A stretch of 64,000 nt of DNA from Marinomonas sp. MED121 (lineage in GTDB: Bacteria > Pseudomonadota > Gammaproteobacteria > Pseudomonadales > Marinomonadaceae): positions 54,909 to 118,908 of the forward strand of contig NZ_CH672434.1 of assembly GCF_000153025.1 (NCBI RefSeq), given 5' to 3'. Below the pieces are notes generated by a model. It did no database searches, was not told the origin of the DNA, and was given only the letters and a program-made list of their open reading frames with translations. A program made the position numbers and the translations under genes. Shown here one piece after another: positions 26,598 through 34,741 of the stretch; positions within the stretch are counted from its first letter, which is position 1, and each line of letters starts with the position of its first letter.

Positions 26598-27659
26598 TTA
26601 ATAGCCAAGCTTAATATCCACGCTCTCTAAGAGCTTGTTTTCAGTTCTGTATAAATGAATATTATCAGCCACAATTTTGGCAGCCGTTTTTTTATTTGTC
26701 GGCGCTGAGATGTGCGGTAGCACAGTAATTTTGGGGTGAGACCAAACCTCAGACTCAACTGGCAATGGCTCCTGCTCGAACACATCTAATACAGCATGCT
26801 CAATTTGCCCTGAGTCCAAACAGGCTAGCAAGTCATCTGTATTAACCACGGCGCCACGAGAGAAATTTATTAACTTAGCGCCTTTAGGAAGCCAAACTAA
26901 CGTCTCTTTGTTCAACATATGATGAGTATTAGGCGTCAACGGAAGCAGGTTAATTAGAATATCAGTTTGTTCCAACATCGCCTTTAAACCATCCTGTCCA
27001 TGATAGTGACTAATCCCATCAAGCACTTTAGGAGAGCGAGTCCAGCAGCTCAGGGAATAATTGAGCTGTTGCAACAAATTCAAGGAAGCCAACCCTAGCT
27101 TTCCAGCGCCTAACATTGAGATGCGTAAATCTTTTGAATCCTTATGCTGCAACTTACGCCATTGCTTTTGCCCTTGTTGCTGAGCATAACAGGGCATATT
27201 GCGTTGCAAATACAGTGTCCACGCCAATACAGACTCAGCCATGCTTTGAGCCAACGTCGGGTCGATGAGCCTGACGAGTTGAAAACTTGTCTTATCTAAA
27301 CCTGTCTTATTTAAACTTCTCTTATCTAAACCTGTCTTATTTAAACTTCTCTTATCTAAACTTGTCTTATTTAAACTTCTCTTATTTAAACAAGCCTTGT
27401 TAAAAACATCACTTTTCAGTGCTTGCACCAAGCCTTCAACTCCAGCCCATAAGCTTTGCACCCAAACAAGATTGGGATAACGCAATAAGTCTTCTGGGTT
27501 AGGATTAGAGACAATAGCAATATCAACCAAGGCCTCTTCTCCCTCAGGAATTTGGACAGGGAGCAATACAGTCTGGTTTTTCAGCTGACTATTGAGATGC
27601 TCAACCCATAAAAGCTGTGCCTCGTCGGTTAAACGGCTAAGAAAAACAATATGCTTCAT
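26598..27659 (-). CDS. GhrA-like glyoxylate/hydroxypyruvate reductase with an internal pentapeptide expansion
   Basis: This is a D-isomer-specific 2-hydroxyacid dehydrogenase that would reduce glyoxylate or hydroxypyruvate. It has WVQSLWAGVEGLV in the substrate domain, DPTLAQSMAESVLAW, the NAD-binding GAGKLG, the catalytic Arg in NFSRGAVVNTDDL, Glu in FEQEPLPVE and His in VLPHISAPT. The 353-residue length is about 40 longer than usual for GhrA. The excess is an insertion near residues 85-125 made of eight 5-residue units such as LNKRS, LNKTG, LDKRS. The start overlaps the stop of the upstream VOC gene by 4 bp, so they form one operon, divergent from a LysR gene. Confidence 0.85.
   Translation of the reverse strand: MKHIVFLSRLTDEAQLLWVEHLNSQLKNQTVLLPVQIPEGEEALVDIAIVSNPNPEDLLRYPNLVWVQSLWAGVEGLVQALKSDVFNKACLNKRSLNKTSLDKRSLNKTGLDKRSLNKTGLDKTSFQLVRLIDPTLAQSMAESVLAWTLYLQRNMPCYAQQQGQKQWRKLQHKDSKDLRISMLGAGKLGLASLNLLQQLNYSLSCWTRSPKVLDGISHYHGQDGLKAMLEQTDILINLLPLTPNTHHMLNKETLVWLPKGAKLINFSRGAVVNTDDLLACLDSGQIEHAVLDVFEQEPLPVESEVWSHPKITVLPHISAPTNKKTAAKIVADNIHLYRTENKLLESVDIKLGY
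27286..27405 (-). repeat. In-frame 15-bp tandem array inside the GhrA-like gene
   Basis: Seven 15-bp units of the form CTTRTCTTATYTAAA/CTTCTCTTATYTAAA run from 27286 to 27390, followed by a degenerate eighth unit. They include a 30-bp dimer unit repeated identically at 27301-27330 and 27331-27360. Each unit keeps frame and encodes pentapeptides of the type L-N/D-K-R/T-S/G. Confidence 0.9.
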
Positions 27660-28072
27660 GCGTTAAATACCTCCTTCATGTCGGCAAAGCTTTTAAATTC
27701 AATAGGATTGCCAAAAGGATCGAAAAAGAAAAAAGTATATTGCTCGCCAGGTTGCCCTTCGAAACGATGAGTAGGAGGCAGCACAAAGTCTATCTTAGCG
27801 GCGGTTAGTCGATCGGCGAGTGTTCGCCATAACACCAAGGGCAATACCAAACCAAAGTGCGGCATAGGGACAGCAATGTTATCCACCTTACCTGTGTTCT
27901 TAGTGTGTAATGCCTCTCCCAAATGGAGAGAAAGTTGATGCCCGAAAAAATTAAAGTCGACCCAAGTTTCTGTACTTCTCCCCTCTTCTGCACCTAGCAG
28001 TTCACCGTAAAAAGCACGGGCTTGGTTTAAGTCAGTCACATTGATGGCTAAATGGAAAATGTTCGATTGCAT
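27656..28072 (-). CDS. VOC-family (glyoxalase/bleomycin-resistance-like) protein
   Basis: The 138-residue product has the vicinal-oxygen-chelate fold signature FHLAINVTDLNQARAFYGELLGA and a C-terminal FFFFDPFGNPIEFKSF. The His near the N-terminus, His in the middle and Glu near the C-terminus fit a metal-binding dioxygenase or lyase. I chose the ATG at 28072 because the upstream AGGTGA is near it and the conserved domain starts there; the longer frame from 28123 adds 17 unconserved residues. It is the first gene of the operon with the GhrA-like dehydrogenase. Confidence 0.83.
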   Translation of the reverse strand: MQSNIFHLAINVTDLNQARAFYGELLGAEEGRSTETWVDFNFFGHQLSLHLGEALHTKNTGKVDNIAVPMPHFGLVLPLVLWRTLADRLTAAKIDFVLPPTHRFEGQPGEQYTFFFFDPFGNPIEFKSFADMKEVFNA

Positions 28073-28170
28073 ATCACCTGTCTCTCTGTTTGTTCTCATG
28101 ACAGAGAGATTAGCAATCATCATTCAAAACAAATACTATATATTTATATGAATGACCATAAGGAATTATT

Positions 28171-29052
28171 TTGGATATTCGATTTTTATCAAGCTTGCTA
28201 GAAGTGGTTAACACAGGTTCTATCGCCGCCGCAGCAAGAAATCAGATGCTTACTTCTGCGGCTGTGAGTCAGAGAATTAAAGCGTTAGAGCAAAGTTTAG
28301 GTTGCCCCTTGCTTAACCGTTCTGGGCATTCAGCCAAACCAACAGAAGCCTGCTTAAGACTATTACCTAGATTGAAGCATCTGGTAGCAGAAACCCAAGC
28401 ACTGCAAAATGATTTAGACCAAACAGGTTTAACTGGCGATTTAAAAGTCGGCGCTGTTTCCACTGCTTTAACAGGCATTATGCCTAGTGTGATTAAACAA
28501 CTCACTGCTCACCTACCAGATCTCAACCTGCAAATTTCACCTGGAACCTCGGCCAATTTATATCAGCAACTGCTCGATAAAAGCCTTGATGTCATCATTA
28601 TCGTCAAGCCGCCTTTTGTTTGCCCCAAGTACTTACAGACAAGCACCCTATACACAGAGCAGCTGGGCTTTATTAGCAGTGATACAAACACCTTGAGTAT
28701 AAAAGAGTCCTTGCTGAACCTGCCTTATATTCAATACGACAGATCCGCTTGGGGCGGCGCGATCGCAGACTCTTACTTGCTAGATTGCGATATAGCAGCC
28801 AACACCTTATGTGAGTTGGATGCCCTTGAGAGTATCGTTCTGATGGTAAAACGTAATATGGGGGTTTCATTAGTGCCCATTTGGCAAGGGCTAGAGGAAG
28901 TCGCTAACAACATTAAGATCCAACCCATTTCAGGCAAAGAATACCAACGACATATTCAGCTGATTACCCATCGACAAGTGGGCAAAGAGCGATTAATTGA
29001 GGCCTTTTCAGATACGGTTATGAAAGCTAGCAAAGAATTGATTAAAGATTAA
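28171..29052 (+). CDS. LysR-family transcriptional regulator (TTG start)
   Basis: The 293-residue product has the N-terminal HTH GSIAAAARNQMLTSAAVSQRIKALEQSLG and an effector-binding domain. No ATG is in frame before the conserved start; translation from the TTG at 28171 (AAGGAA 5 bases upstream) gives LysR-like MDIRFLSSLLEVV. It is divergent from the VOC/GhrA-like operon. The region downstream repeats the 3' end of this gene several times. Confidence 0.88.
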   Translation: MDIRFLSSLLEVVNTGSIAAAARNQMLTSAAVSQRIKALEQSLGCPLLNRSGHSAKPTEACLRLLPRLKHLVAETQALQNDLDQTGLTGDLKVGAVSTALTGIMPSVIKQLTAHLPDLNLQISPGTSANLYQQLLDKSLDVIIIVKPPFVCPKYLQTSTLYTEQLGFISSDTNTLSIKESLLNLPYIQYDRSAWGGAIADSYLLDCDIAANTLCELDALESIVLMVKRNMGVSLVPIWQGLEEVANNIKIQPISGKEYQRHIQLITHRQVGKERLIEAFSDTVMKASKELIKD

Positions 29053-29065
29053 AAAGGGTCAAAGA
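29032..29065. repeat. Left copy of a 34-bp perfect direct repeat flanking 5.6 kb of inserted DNA
   Basis: The 34 bases that end the LysR gene plus the following bases, starting AAAGAATTGATTAAAGATTA, occur again exactly at 34643-34676. There they lead directly into a strong terminator. Here the sequence is followed by a transposon-end fragment. Confidence 0.85.
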
Positions 29066-29067
29066 AT

Positions 29068-29182
29068 AATTAGAGATTTACGCTTAACTAAAAGAAAGAG
29101 CATTACTAGATTCCTCATCCTTGAGTGAATCTAATAAAGCTAGATAGTGATTAGAAGAAGGTTAAATTGGAATGCCTGTCCT
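29068..29182 (-). repeat. Truncated transposon 5'-end fragment (copy A)
   Basis: The sequence contains the shared block with AGATTC-CTCATCCTTGAGT-GAATCT and CTAAT-AAAGCTAGATAGTG-ATTAG small stems, and ends with AATTGGAATGCCTGTCCT. It is the same block found 5' of the transposase gene at 32612-32690, with a few codons of the transposase start. The rest of 29183-29386 holds nothing recognisable. Confidence 0.8.
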
Positions 29183-29386
29183 GTTAGCACCCCAGCCGAC
29201 TTTTAAACAGCTAAACAAGGTGGAATTTAAAACACGCAGAATACTGTTAATTATTTATGGATACAAGAGATGACTAAGTGGCAAATGAGCAGACACTCTC
29301 TCAATAAAAAAGGTTTTAAGAATTTCTTCGCAAGCGATATTTTTACCTGGACAGCTCTAAATCGGAGCTGCCCAGAATTCTGGGGG

Positions 29387-31147
29387 TTATTCTATATCAG
29401 GAGTTGGAAATATTTCCTTTGTTTTCTTATAGTCTTTACCAATCCAAAAGTTGTCTCCTAAATCAGGATGGGCTGCTAGCACTCTAAAATGACCAGAGAA
29501 ATCCCTAGTAATACAAATAGCACTTTTGAGTTTCCAATCATCGCCGCTAGAATTAATAATGGATATTTTCTTTATATCCTCAAAGATAATGTTTTCGCTG
29601 TTGTTATTAATGGAAGCGGACAAATCAAATATATTGGAACGTCTATCTTTTCGTTTAACAATATCAATATTCTGGGATATAGGAAATTTCTTGTTTTTAA
29701 GCTCTATCGTCACACTTACATCATTCGAGTCGGTATGAGAATATTCGTCTTTGTCTGTACTGGTGATTAACCAGAAGCCGTTTAAATCGGTAGAGCCGCT
29801 AGTGATTGCTCCATTAGTGATGGTGCTTGAAATGGTGACGGTCTCGACAGAGTCTTTTCCTTCGATACTAAGGTATTTGGTCTGGTCTGTATCGGCGGCA
29901 AGAACGTGGAAGTCTTTACCTTCATCTTCACCAATCATAAATAGAATGTCTGGCGCCCATGCATCTTCACCTTTGCAGGTTAAGGTGACGTCTAAATAAC
30001 GGGAATCAAGCTTTGAGCCAAGACTCTGTATAGCTTCTGAAAAATCATAAACATCTGTACCATTGACCTCTCTACTGTTATAAGCACCGGCTAACATATG
30101 ATTTTGATCAAGTATAAATTCGTGTGATGCCGCATCTTTTTGCCCATAGTTTTTGCAAGTTATATACACATTTTTAGACGGAGTGTTGGTATCAGGATCC
30201 GAGTAACCATCGCCTTCTTTTCTTGTGTGGGCAATAAAATACATAGAACGCAAGTAGCCACCAGTGATCTTGTTTTGGTAGTAACTTTTGAGTTGTGCTT
30301 GCCGTTTGTCATTTTTCGCTAGTGTCCATATCGGCACGAGTGCATCATCTAAATTATTGAACCAAGTTAATGTAGGACTGCTAGCAATAGACTTAAGCCA
30401 TAATTGGAATTCATCACTGCTAGGGCTTTGGCTAGAAATAATGTCAAGGTCGCCACCTTCGGCATAAAATGAATAACTGGAGTTACTTGCAAGTTTTTTT
30501 ATGGTTTTTTGAATTTCTGTGTTGTTTTCGGTTTCTAGTGCTTTATAAGCTGCTTTAACTTCCAAATTAAACTCAGTTTGTTTTGTATACTGACTTTGCT
30601 CACTTGCAGCATCGACCGATAATCTTCCACCAACCTCAAAACTTTTAATGAAATAGATTCCATATTTCGCAAATACATCTACAGGAGAGATATCATTGTC
30701 ATTAATAAAGTCACGAGCTTTGGCAGAAAGGTAATCTTTAAAGTCACCGTTAAAAGACAGAGTGCCCAATGAGCGGTTTCTTGTTTCAGTTATAAAGTAA
30801 TTATTATTGTTGTTACTTTCTACTGATTTAAATGTAGAACTGATAGAGCCTTTGAAAATAACTCCGGAATATTGAGTGGAAAATAAGTTTGATATGCTTT
30901 TTAGGTAAGAAACCTCACTGCTCCCTTCAATCGTGGTGGTACCGCTGCTGCTGGTACCGGAGTTCCAGTTAAATACATGTGGTAATTGATAGCTTTTATT
31001 CCCGATAGTTACTTTGGTAGTGGGCTCTTGAGAAAAGTCGAATAACGCTTCCTTTGCTAATAGAACGCTAGAGCTTGACGCCATTTTTCCATTTTCAATG
31101 TCATACGCACGACCGATAAAGTCGGAAAAGTTATTGTTGAGTTTCAT
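29387..31147 (-). CDS. MACPF-domain (perforin-like) pore-forming protein
   Basis: The roughly 586-residue product carries the MACPF signature as YGIYFIKSFEVGG, close to the family pattern Y-G-T/S-H-F-x6-G-G with IY in place of T/S-H. It starts with FIGRAYDIENGK, which resembles the N-terminal LGxGYD-type motif of MACPF proteins. There is no signal peptide and no cysteine-rich EGF-like region. The C-terminal 240 residues contain two similar beta-rich segments, each with W-x-PDILFMIGEDEG..HVLAA or DDWKLKSAICITRD..RVLAA, perhaps a duplicated carbohydrate- or lipid-binding domain. I chose the ATG at 31147 because AAGGA is 6 bases away. It lies between transposon-end repeats, with no partner toxin gene alongside. 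Confidence 0.8.
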   Translation of the reverse strand: MKLNNNFSDFIGRAYDIENGKMASSSSVLLAKEALFDFSQEPTTKVTIGNKSYQLPHVFNWNSGTSSSGTTTIEGSSEVSYLKSISNLFSTQYSGVIFKGSISSTFKSVESNNNNNYFITETRNRSLGTLSFNGDFKDYLSAKARDFINDNDISPVDVFAKYGIYFIKSFEVGGRLSVDAASEQSQYTKQTEFNLEVKAAYKALETENNTEIQKTIKKLASNSSYSFYAEGGDLDIISSQSPSSDEFQLWLKSIASSPTLTWFNNLDDALVPIWTLAKNDKRQAQLKSYYQNKITGGYLRSMYFIAHTRKEGDGYSDPDTNTPSKNVYITCKNYGQKDAASHEFILDQNHMLAGAYNSREVNGTDVYDFSEAIQSLGSKLDSRYLDVTLTCKGEDAWAPDILFMIGEDEGKDFHVLAADTDQTKYLSIEGKDSVETVTISSTITNGAITSGSTDLNGFWLITSTDKDEYSHTDSNDVSVTIELKNKKFPISQNIDIVKRKDRRSNIFDLSASINNNSENIIFEDIKKISIINSSGDDWKLKSAICITRDFSGHFRVLAAHPDLGDNFWIGKDYKKTKEIFPTPDIE

Positions 31148-31153
31148 GATCAT

Positions 31154-31633
31154 CCTTAAATTTTGAACTATTAAATTTTAGCAGTTAGCTTAGTACCCAC
31201 TATGTTGGCCGATATGTGAAATTGATCATGCAGATATTGCTAAATCAAGCACATAAACGCTCGTTCCCTTATTAGAGGAAACAATACATCATAGGTATAA
31301 TTGGAATTAACTCGTCAGACTGAGCCAATTGCAGAAATAAGCGTAGTTTTGAATTTTCCTATTAACAAGTTTGGTTTTGCGGAAATAGCATTTTAAATAA
31401 GACACATTTTAAAACATTTTAAATAAGACAGGCATTTTAAAAGAGGTCATATATAGCATCAGAGAAAAACAAATTCATAAGATATTTCTGACACTTTATA
31501 GATAGTAAATGAGAAGTCTGCCTTAATTTAGCGACCCATTTTAGGCAGTTAATAGGGTAATTTCACATTTAGGGCGGCAAGATATCTCGAGTTAACGATA
31601 TTTAGAATTGTGACTAGATGACGAAGCTAAGAT
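31154..31633. other. Intergenic region containing one end of the IS element
   Basis: Other than short repeats there is no gene. CATTTTAAATAAGACA occurs twice (31389-31404 and 31415-31430). GACAGGCATTTTAAAA (31427-31442) is the inverted counterpart of the AATGCCTGTC end found 5' of the transposase gene, and probably marks the other boundary of the element. The bases 31148-31153 hold the ATG next to the MACPF start that I did not use. Confidence 0.6.
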
Positions 31634-32611
31634 CTAAGAAAGTAGCCGTTTACAAGCACTTAAACCTGACCGCCTTTGCAACTCAGTATGCTCACAATAA
31701 TCAGCTAATAACCTTTCTGAACCCACTGCGCTTTTAAAATACTTTTCAAAACCTGTACTGACTTCAAGCCATTGCTCTGAGGTAAGGTGAATACGTTGCA
31801 AAATAGGCGCTAAAGAGACATCAAGACTCCCTCTTTTATCTTCTCGAATGATACGACCCGTAAGGTCAATGAGTTCAAGATAATCCTCAAGCTTAAAAGG
31901 CAAGCCTTCGTGCTGGTCTTCTCTTTCATAGCCGATAAAAGAAAAGAGTGTTTTAGGCTGAGTTTGATTGGCTTTGGCAACTTCGATACGAGTTTTGATA
32001 CTAGTATGTTTTGAGGATTCAGGTGTCTTTTCCATCTTAGCGCGAACTGGATTCAAATCAACGTAGGCCATACAGGCAACAAGCGCCGCCTCATCTAACA
32101 GAGCCTGTGACTTAAAACGTCCTTCCCAGAAATGTCCGGTACATTTACCCTCATTGTTAGCCATACGTGCAATAGGTTCATTAAGCTCTTTCATGAACCA
32201 GCTAATGTCCATTAAACGCTTGCGGTACTTCTCACAGCTCTCGTACACCGAAGCAAGCTCGTACTCTGCCAATGTTTTGTTTTCTAAATACTTTTCAGTG
32301 AATTGAGTACCTTTATGTAGGCTATGCCAGCGCTCAAGCACTTCTCTGATAGACCAGTTATTCGCTTTATCTGCATCAACATGAAGTACCAAATGGGTAT
32401 GATTGTTCATGACAGCATAGGCACAGATATCAATAGCAAAAACATTAGCTAAGGCCAGCATTTTATCTTCAATCCAGCCTCGCCTGTGCTCATAGCTTTT
32501 CCCAGTGGACTCATCTTCTCCACAGAGAAAAGCACGCCTGACGCATCGGGATACACAATGATAATAGGGAGTGTCTTGAAGACTAATTAGAGATTTACGT
32601 GGTTTTGGCAT
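31634..32611 (-). CDS. REP-associated tyrosine transposase (Y1/IS200-like, HUH family)
   Basis: The 325-residue protein has the His-hydrophobic-His metal motif in NNHTHLVLH (about residues 89-97) and the AYVDLNPVRAKM motif typical of Y1/IS200-like and RAYT transposases. The sequence YHCVSRCVRRAFL follows the N-terminus. Such enzymes nick and move single-stranded DNA with hairpin ends. Copies of its 5' end and of the end sequence AATTGGAATGCCTGTCCT are scattered around it. It appears intact, so it could still act on these fragments. Confidence 0.88.
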   Translation of the reverse strand: MPKPRKSLISLQDTPYYHCVSRCVRRAFLCGEDESTGKSYEHRRGWIEDKMLALANVFAIDICAYAVMNNHTHLVLHVDADKANNWSIREVLERWHSLHKGTQFTEKYLENKTLAEYELASVYESCEKYRKRLMDISWFMKELNEPIARMANNEGKCTGHFWEGRFKSQALLDEAALVACMAYVDLNPVRAKMEKTPESSKHTSIKTRIEVAKANQTQPKTLFSFIGYEREDQHEGLPFKLEDYLELIDLTGRIIREDKRGSLDVSLAPILQRIHLTSEQWLEVSTGFEKYFKSAVGSERLLADYCEHTELQRRSGLSACKRLLS

Positions 32612-32689
32612 TTTAGATTCCTCATCCTTGAGTGAATCTAATAAAGCTAGATAGTGATTAGAAGAAGGTCAAATTGGAATGCCTGTCCT
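32581..32689 (-). repeat. Transposase 5' end plus upstream transposon-end block (copy B)
   Basis: This copy is continuous with the intact transposase start (32611) and ends AATTGGAATGCCTGTCCT. A second isolated AAATTGGAATGCCTGTCCTATTAG follows at 32702-32725. Confidence 0.85.
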
Positions 32690-32730
32690 ATTAATATTAC
32701 CAAATTGGAATGCCTGTCCTATTAGTAGTT

Positions 32731-32856
32731 CATAGGGAGTGTCTTGAAGACTAATTAGAGATTTACGTGGTTTAGGCATTTTAGATTCCTCATCCTTGAG
32801 TGAATCTAATAAAGCTAGATAGTGATTAGAAGAAGGTCAAATTGGAATGCCTGTCC
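32731..32856 (-). repeat. Truncated transposon 5'-end fragment (copy C)
   Basis: It repeats the first codons of the transposase (MPKPRKSLISLQDT) and the upstream block nearly identically to copy B, and then breaks off at CTGTCC. Confidence 0.85.
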
Positions 32857-32868
32857 ATGTAAAATTGT

Positions 32869-32914
32869 TTCAGATACGGTTATGAAAGCTAGTAAAGAGT
32901 TGATGAAGGGTTAA
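32869..32914 (+). pseudogene. Fragment of the LysR gene tail (diverged copy)
   Basis: The segment TTCAGATACGGTTATGAAAG... ending AGGGTTAA matches the last 46 bases of the LysR gene (29007-29052) with a few differences and keeps a stop codon. It is followed by a gap of about 160 bp with no gene before the MFS gene. Confidence 0.75.
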
Positions 32915-33071
32915 AAATATCAAACACTTGCAACTAAAGTGCAGCGTTTTTAGCTAGCTTCAAATACAATCATGCTTGCTCTGGCAGAGCACTATTGAAG
33001 TAAATTAACTGAATGGATTAATGGTATCCGCTGGGATGGCGGAAAAGCATTTTACGAATACAAGGATGTAT

Positions 33072-34301
33072 ATGATATTAAATAAACTTAAGTCGAATCC
33101 GGCTTTTACTCGGCACCTTGCTGCTACCACACTAACCTCCTTCGCTGATTTCTTTATGTTAATTATGATGCCTTGGATGGCGCTAAGTGTTGATGGCGGT
33201 GGGAAGAGTGCTGTTGCGATTGTCTTGGCTATCGAAAGCTTCCCCCGTGGCATTGCCATCTTATATGGCGGTCGCCTTACAGATAAGTTAGGGGCAAAGC
33301 ATCTGCTTATTGGGGCTCGTATGGCCTTGGTGGTTTTGTTTTCATGCTTTGCCCTTTTGCTTGCAAATGACTGGGTGAATATCTATCTGCTGTGTGTGTT
33401 TGCGCTGGGTTTTAGCTTATTCAGTGCAGCCATTGCCCCTGCCACAGAATGCATTGTTCCTTCCATTGTTGAAAAGGACAGCTTGAGTTCGGCCAACAGT
33501 ATGATCATGAGTACGATCCAATTTTGCCAGATCATTGCGCCCGTTGCAGCTGCTGCTTCTATGGCTTTTTTGGAGACAAGCAAACAGGGAGACAATGTTA
33601 CCTACCTCTATCCGATGCTTGCTGCAGCCTTAATGCAAGGGCTGGCGATTGGCTTGATTCGAACTTTGCCAATTTCTAATCAAAACTCAACACCAACAAG
33701 CAGCGTGCTAGAGAGCGTAAAAACCGTGTGGGCAAATGTTGAAGTACGCAATATCACCCTATTGTTATTCTTTGTCTGCTTATTCGCTGTCGGCCCTTCT
33801 AGTGTGGCCTATCCACTTATTGTGGTTGAGCGCTTTGCTGCCGACGTTGAGCATTACGGGCAGATGTTTTCAGTACAAGCCATGGGCGCTATTTTGGGTT
33901 ACCTATTAATCGCTCGGCTAAAGTTCAAATGGCAAATCGTTAATAAAGTCTGTTTATTTCAATTGATCATAGCCGCATCACTTTTTGCACTCGCGCTCTT
34001 TTACCAGAAGTACTTAATTCTCATTGCCGTTGCTCTAATTGGTTTTGCCGATGCCTGTATTCGAGTGACTGTCATCACCCATTTGCAAACCACCACAAAG
34101 AGCCACATCTTGGGCATGACAATGTCCATGGTGATGTTATCGGTTGTGGGTGCAATACCGATTTCACGAGCTCTTTCTGCAATCGTCGTTGAATATTATT
34201 CGGTGGATAAACTGCTAATGGGCAGTGGTATTTTAACGGCAATAACCATAGTGAGTTTCTATTTTTCGAGTCAACGCAATGCCCTACCGCAAGCACAATA
34301 A
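33072..34301 (+). CDS. MFS-superfamily transporter
   Basis: The 409-residue product has about twelve hydrophobic segments and the MFS loop motif GGRLTDKLGAKHLLIGAR between helices 2 and 3. I chose the ATG at 33072 (AAGGA 6 bases upstream, product MILNKLKSN...); the frame from 33021 would add 17 residues with no ribosome-binding site. It is probably a drug or metabolite exporter. It is flanked on both sides by LysR-tail fragments and by transposon-end repeats, which suggests it arrived with, or was rearranged by, this island. Confidence 0.82.
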   Translation: MILNKLKSNPAFTRHLAATTLTSFADFFMLIMMPWMALSVDGGGKSAVAIVLAIESFPRGIAILYGGRLTDKLGAKHLLIGARMALVVLFSCFALLLANDWVNIYLLCVFALGFSLFSAAIAPATECIVPSIVEKDSLSSANSMIMSTIQFCQIIAPVAAAASMAFLETSKQGDNVTYLYPMLAAALMQGLAIGLIRTLPISNQNSTPTSSVLESVKTVWANVEVRNITLLLFFVCLFAVGPSSVAYPLIVVERFAADVEHYGQMFSVQAMGAILGYLLIARLKFKWQIVNKVCLFQLIIAASLFALALFYQKYLILIAVALIGFADACIRVTVITHLQTTTKSHILGMTMSMVMLSVVGAIPISRALSAIVVEYYSVDKLLMGSGILTAITIVSFYFSSQRNALPQAQ

Positions 34302-34303
34302 TC

Positions 34304-34425
34304 TAATGATGAGTTAGGTAGATTTGGAAGCATAGTTCTGATGGTAAAAGCTAGAAGCAAGGTGAAAGAACTAAAAGAAGACACTCAACTAAAACAGAAA
34401 GTTTTAGCTGGGTGTCTTCTTTACT
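34304..34425 (+). other. Diverged LysR-derived fragment followed by a strong terminator
   Basis: AGCATAGTTCTGATGGTAAAA (about 34329-34348) resembles an internal part of the LysR gene near 28833-28853, and AAAGCTAG-like sequence follows. The stem AGAAGACACTCAACTAAAAC / GTTTTAGCTGGGTGTCTTCT with a 5-base loop (34376-34425) then forms a terminator for the MFS gene. This fragment and the terminator are related to the LysR tail and terminator at 34643-34715. Confidence 0.6.
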
Positions 34426-34445
34426 CTTAAAGAGAGTCTCCTGTT

Positions 34446-34463
34446 CCCCCCCCCCCAAAAAAA
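34446..34463. repeat. Homopolymer tract C11-A7
   Basis: Eleven C followed by seven A sit in noncoding DNA. Such a run is slippage-prone and also prone to sequencing error. Confidence 0.9.
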
Positions 34464-34492
34464 GACAAATTGTTATGCCTGTCCTGTTAGTA

Positions 34493-34594
34493 TTAGAGAT
34501 TTACGTGGTTTAGGCATTTTAGATTCCTCATCCTTGAGTGAATCTAATAAAGCTAGATAGTGATTAGAAGAAGGTCAAATTGGAATGCCTGTCC
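34493..34594 (-). repeat. Truncated transposon 5'-end fragment (copy D)
   Basis: It repeats the last part of the transposase start and the upstream block, ending AATTGGAATGCCTGTCCT. One more isolated end sequence follows at 34612-34632 (AAATTGGAATGCCTGTCCTAT), and one precedes it at 34467-34486 with a one-base difference. Confidence 0.85.
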
Positions 34595-34642
34595 TATTTG
34601 AGTCTTTCTCTTAAATTGGAATGCCTGTCCTATTAAATTGGT

Positions 34643-34676
34643 AAAGAATTGATTAAAGATTAAAAAGGGTCAAAGA
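34643..34676. repeat. Right copy of the 34-bp perfect direct repeat
   Basis: It is identical to 29032-29065, the end of the LysR gene and its 3' flank. It runs directly into the terminator at 34674-34715, which looks like the original LysR terminator. Confidence 0.85.
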
Positions 34677-34715
34677 CACCCAATTGAAACAAGCAGTTTT
34701 TGCTTTGGGTGTCTT
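34674..34715 (+). terminator. Terminator displaced from the LysR gene
   Basis: AAGACACCCAA and TTGGGTGTCTT form a perfect 11-bp stem with an inner AAGCA/TGCTT stem. A T-containing tail follows. In an undisturbed chromosome it would directly follow the LysR gene at 28171-29052. Confidence 0.75.
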
Positions 34716-34741
34716 GTTAGTACGCAGGCATTTTAAAAATG

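Noticed and set aside
29270..29461. 63-codon plus-strand frame next to the transposon-end fragment
   Set aside because: It overlaps the MACPF 3' end on the other strand and has no recognisable domain; start context is poor.
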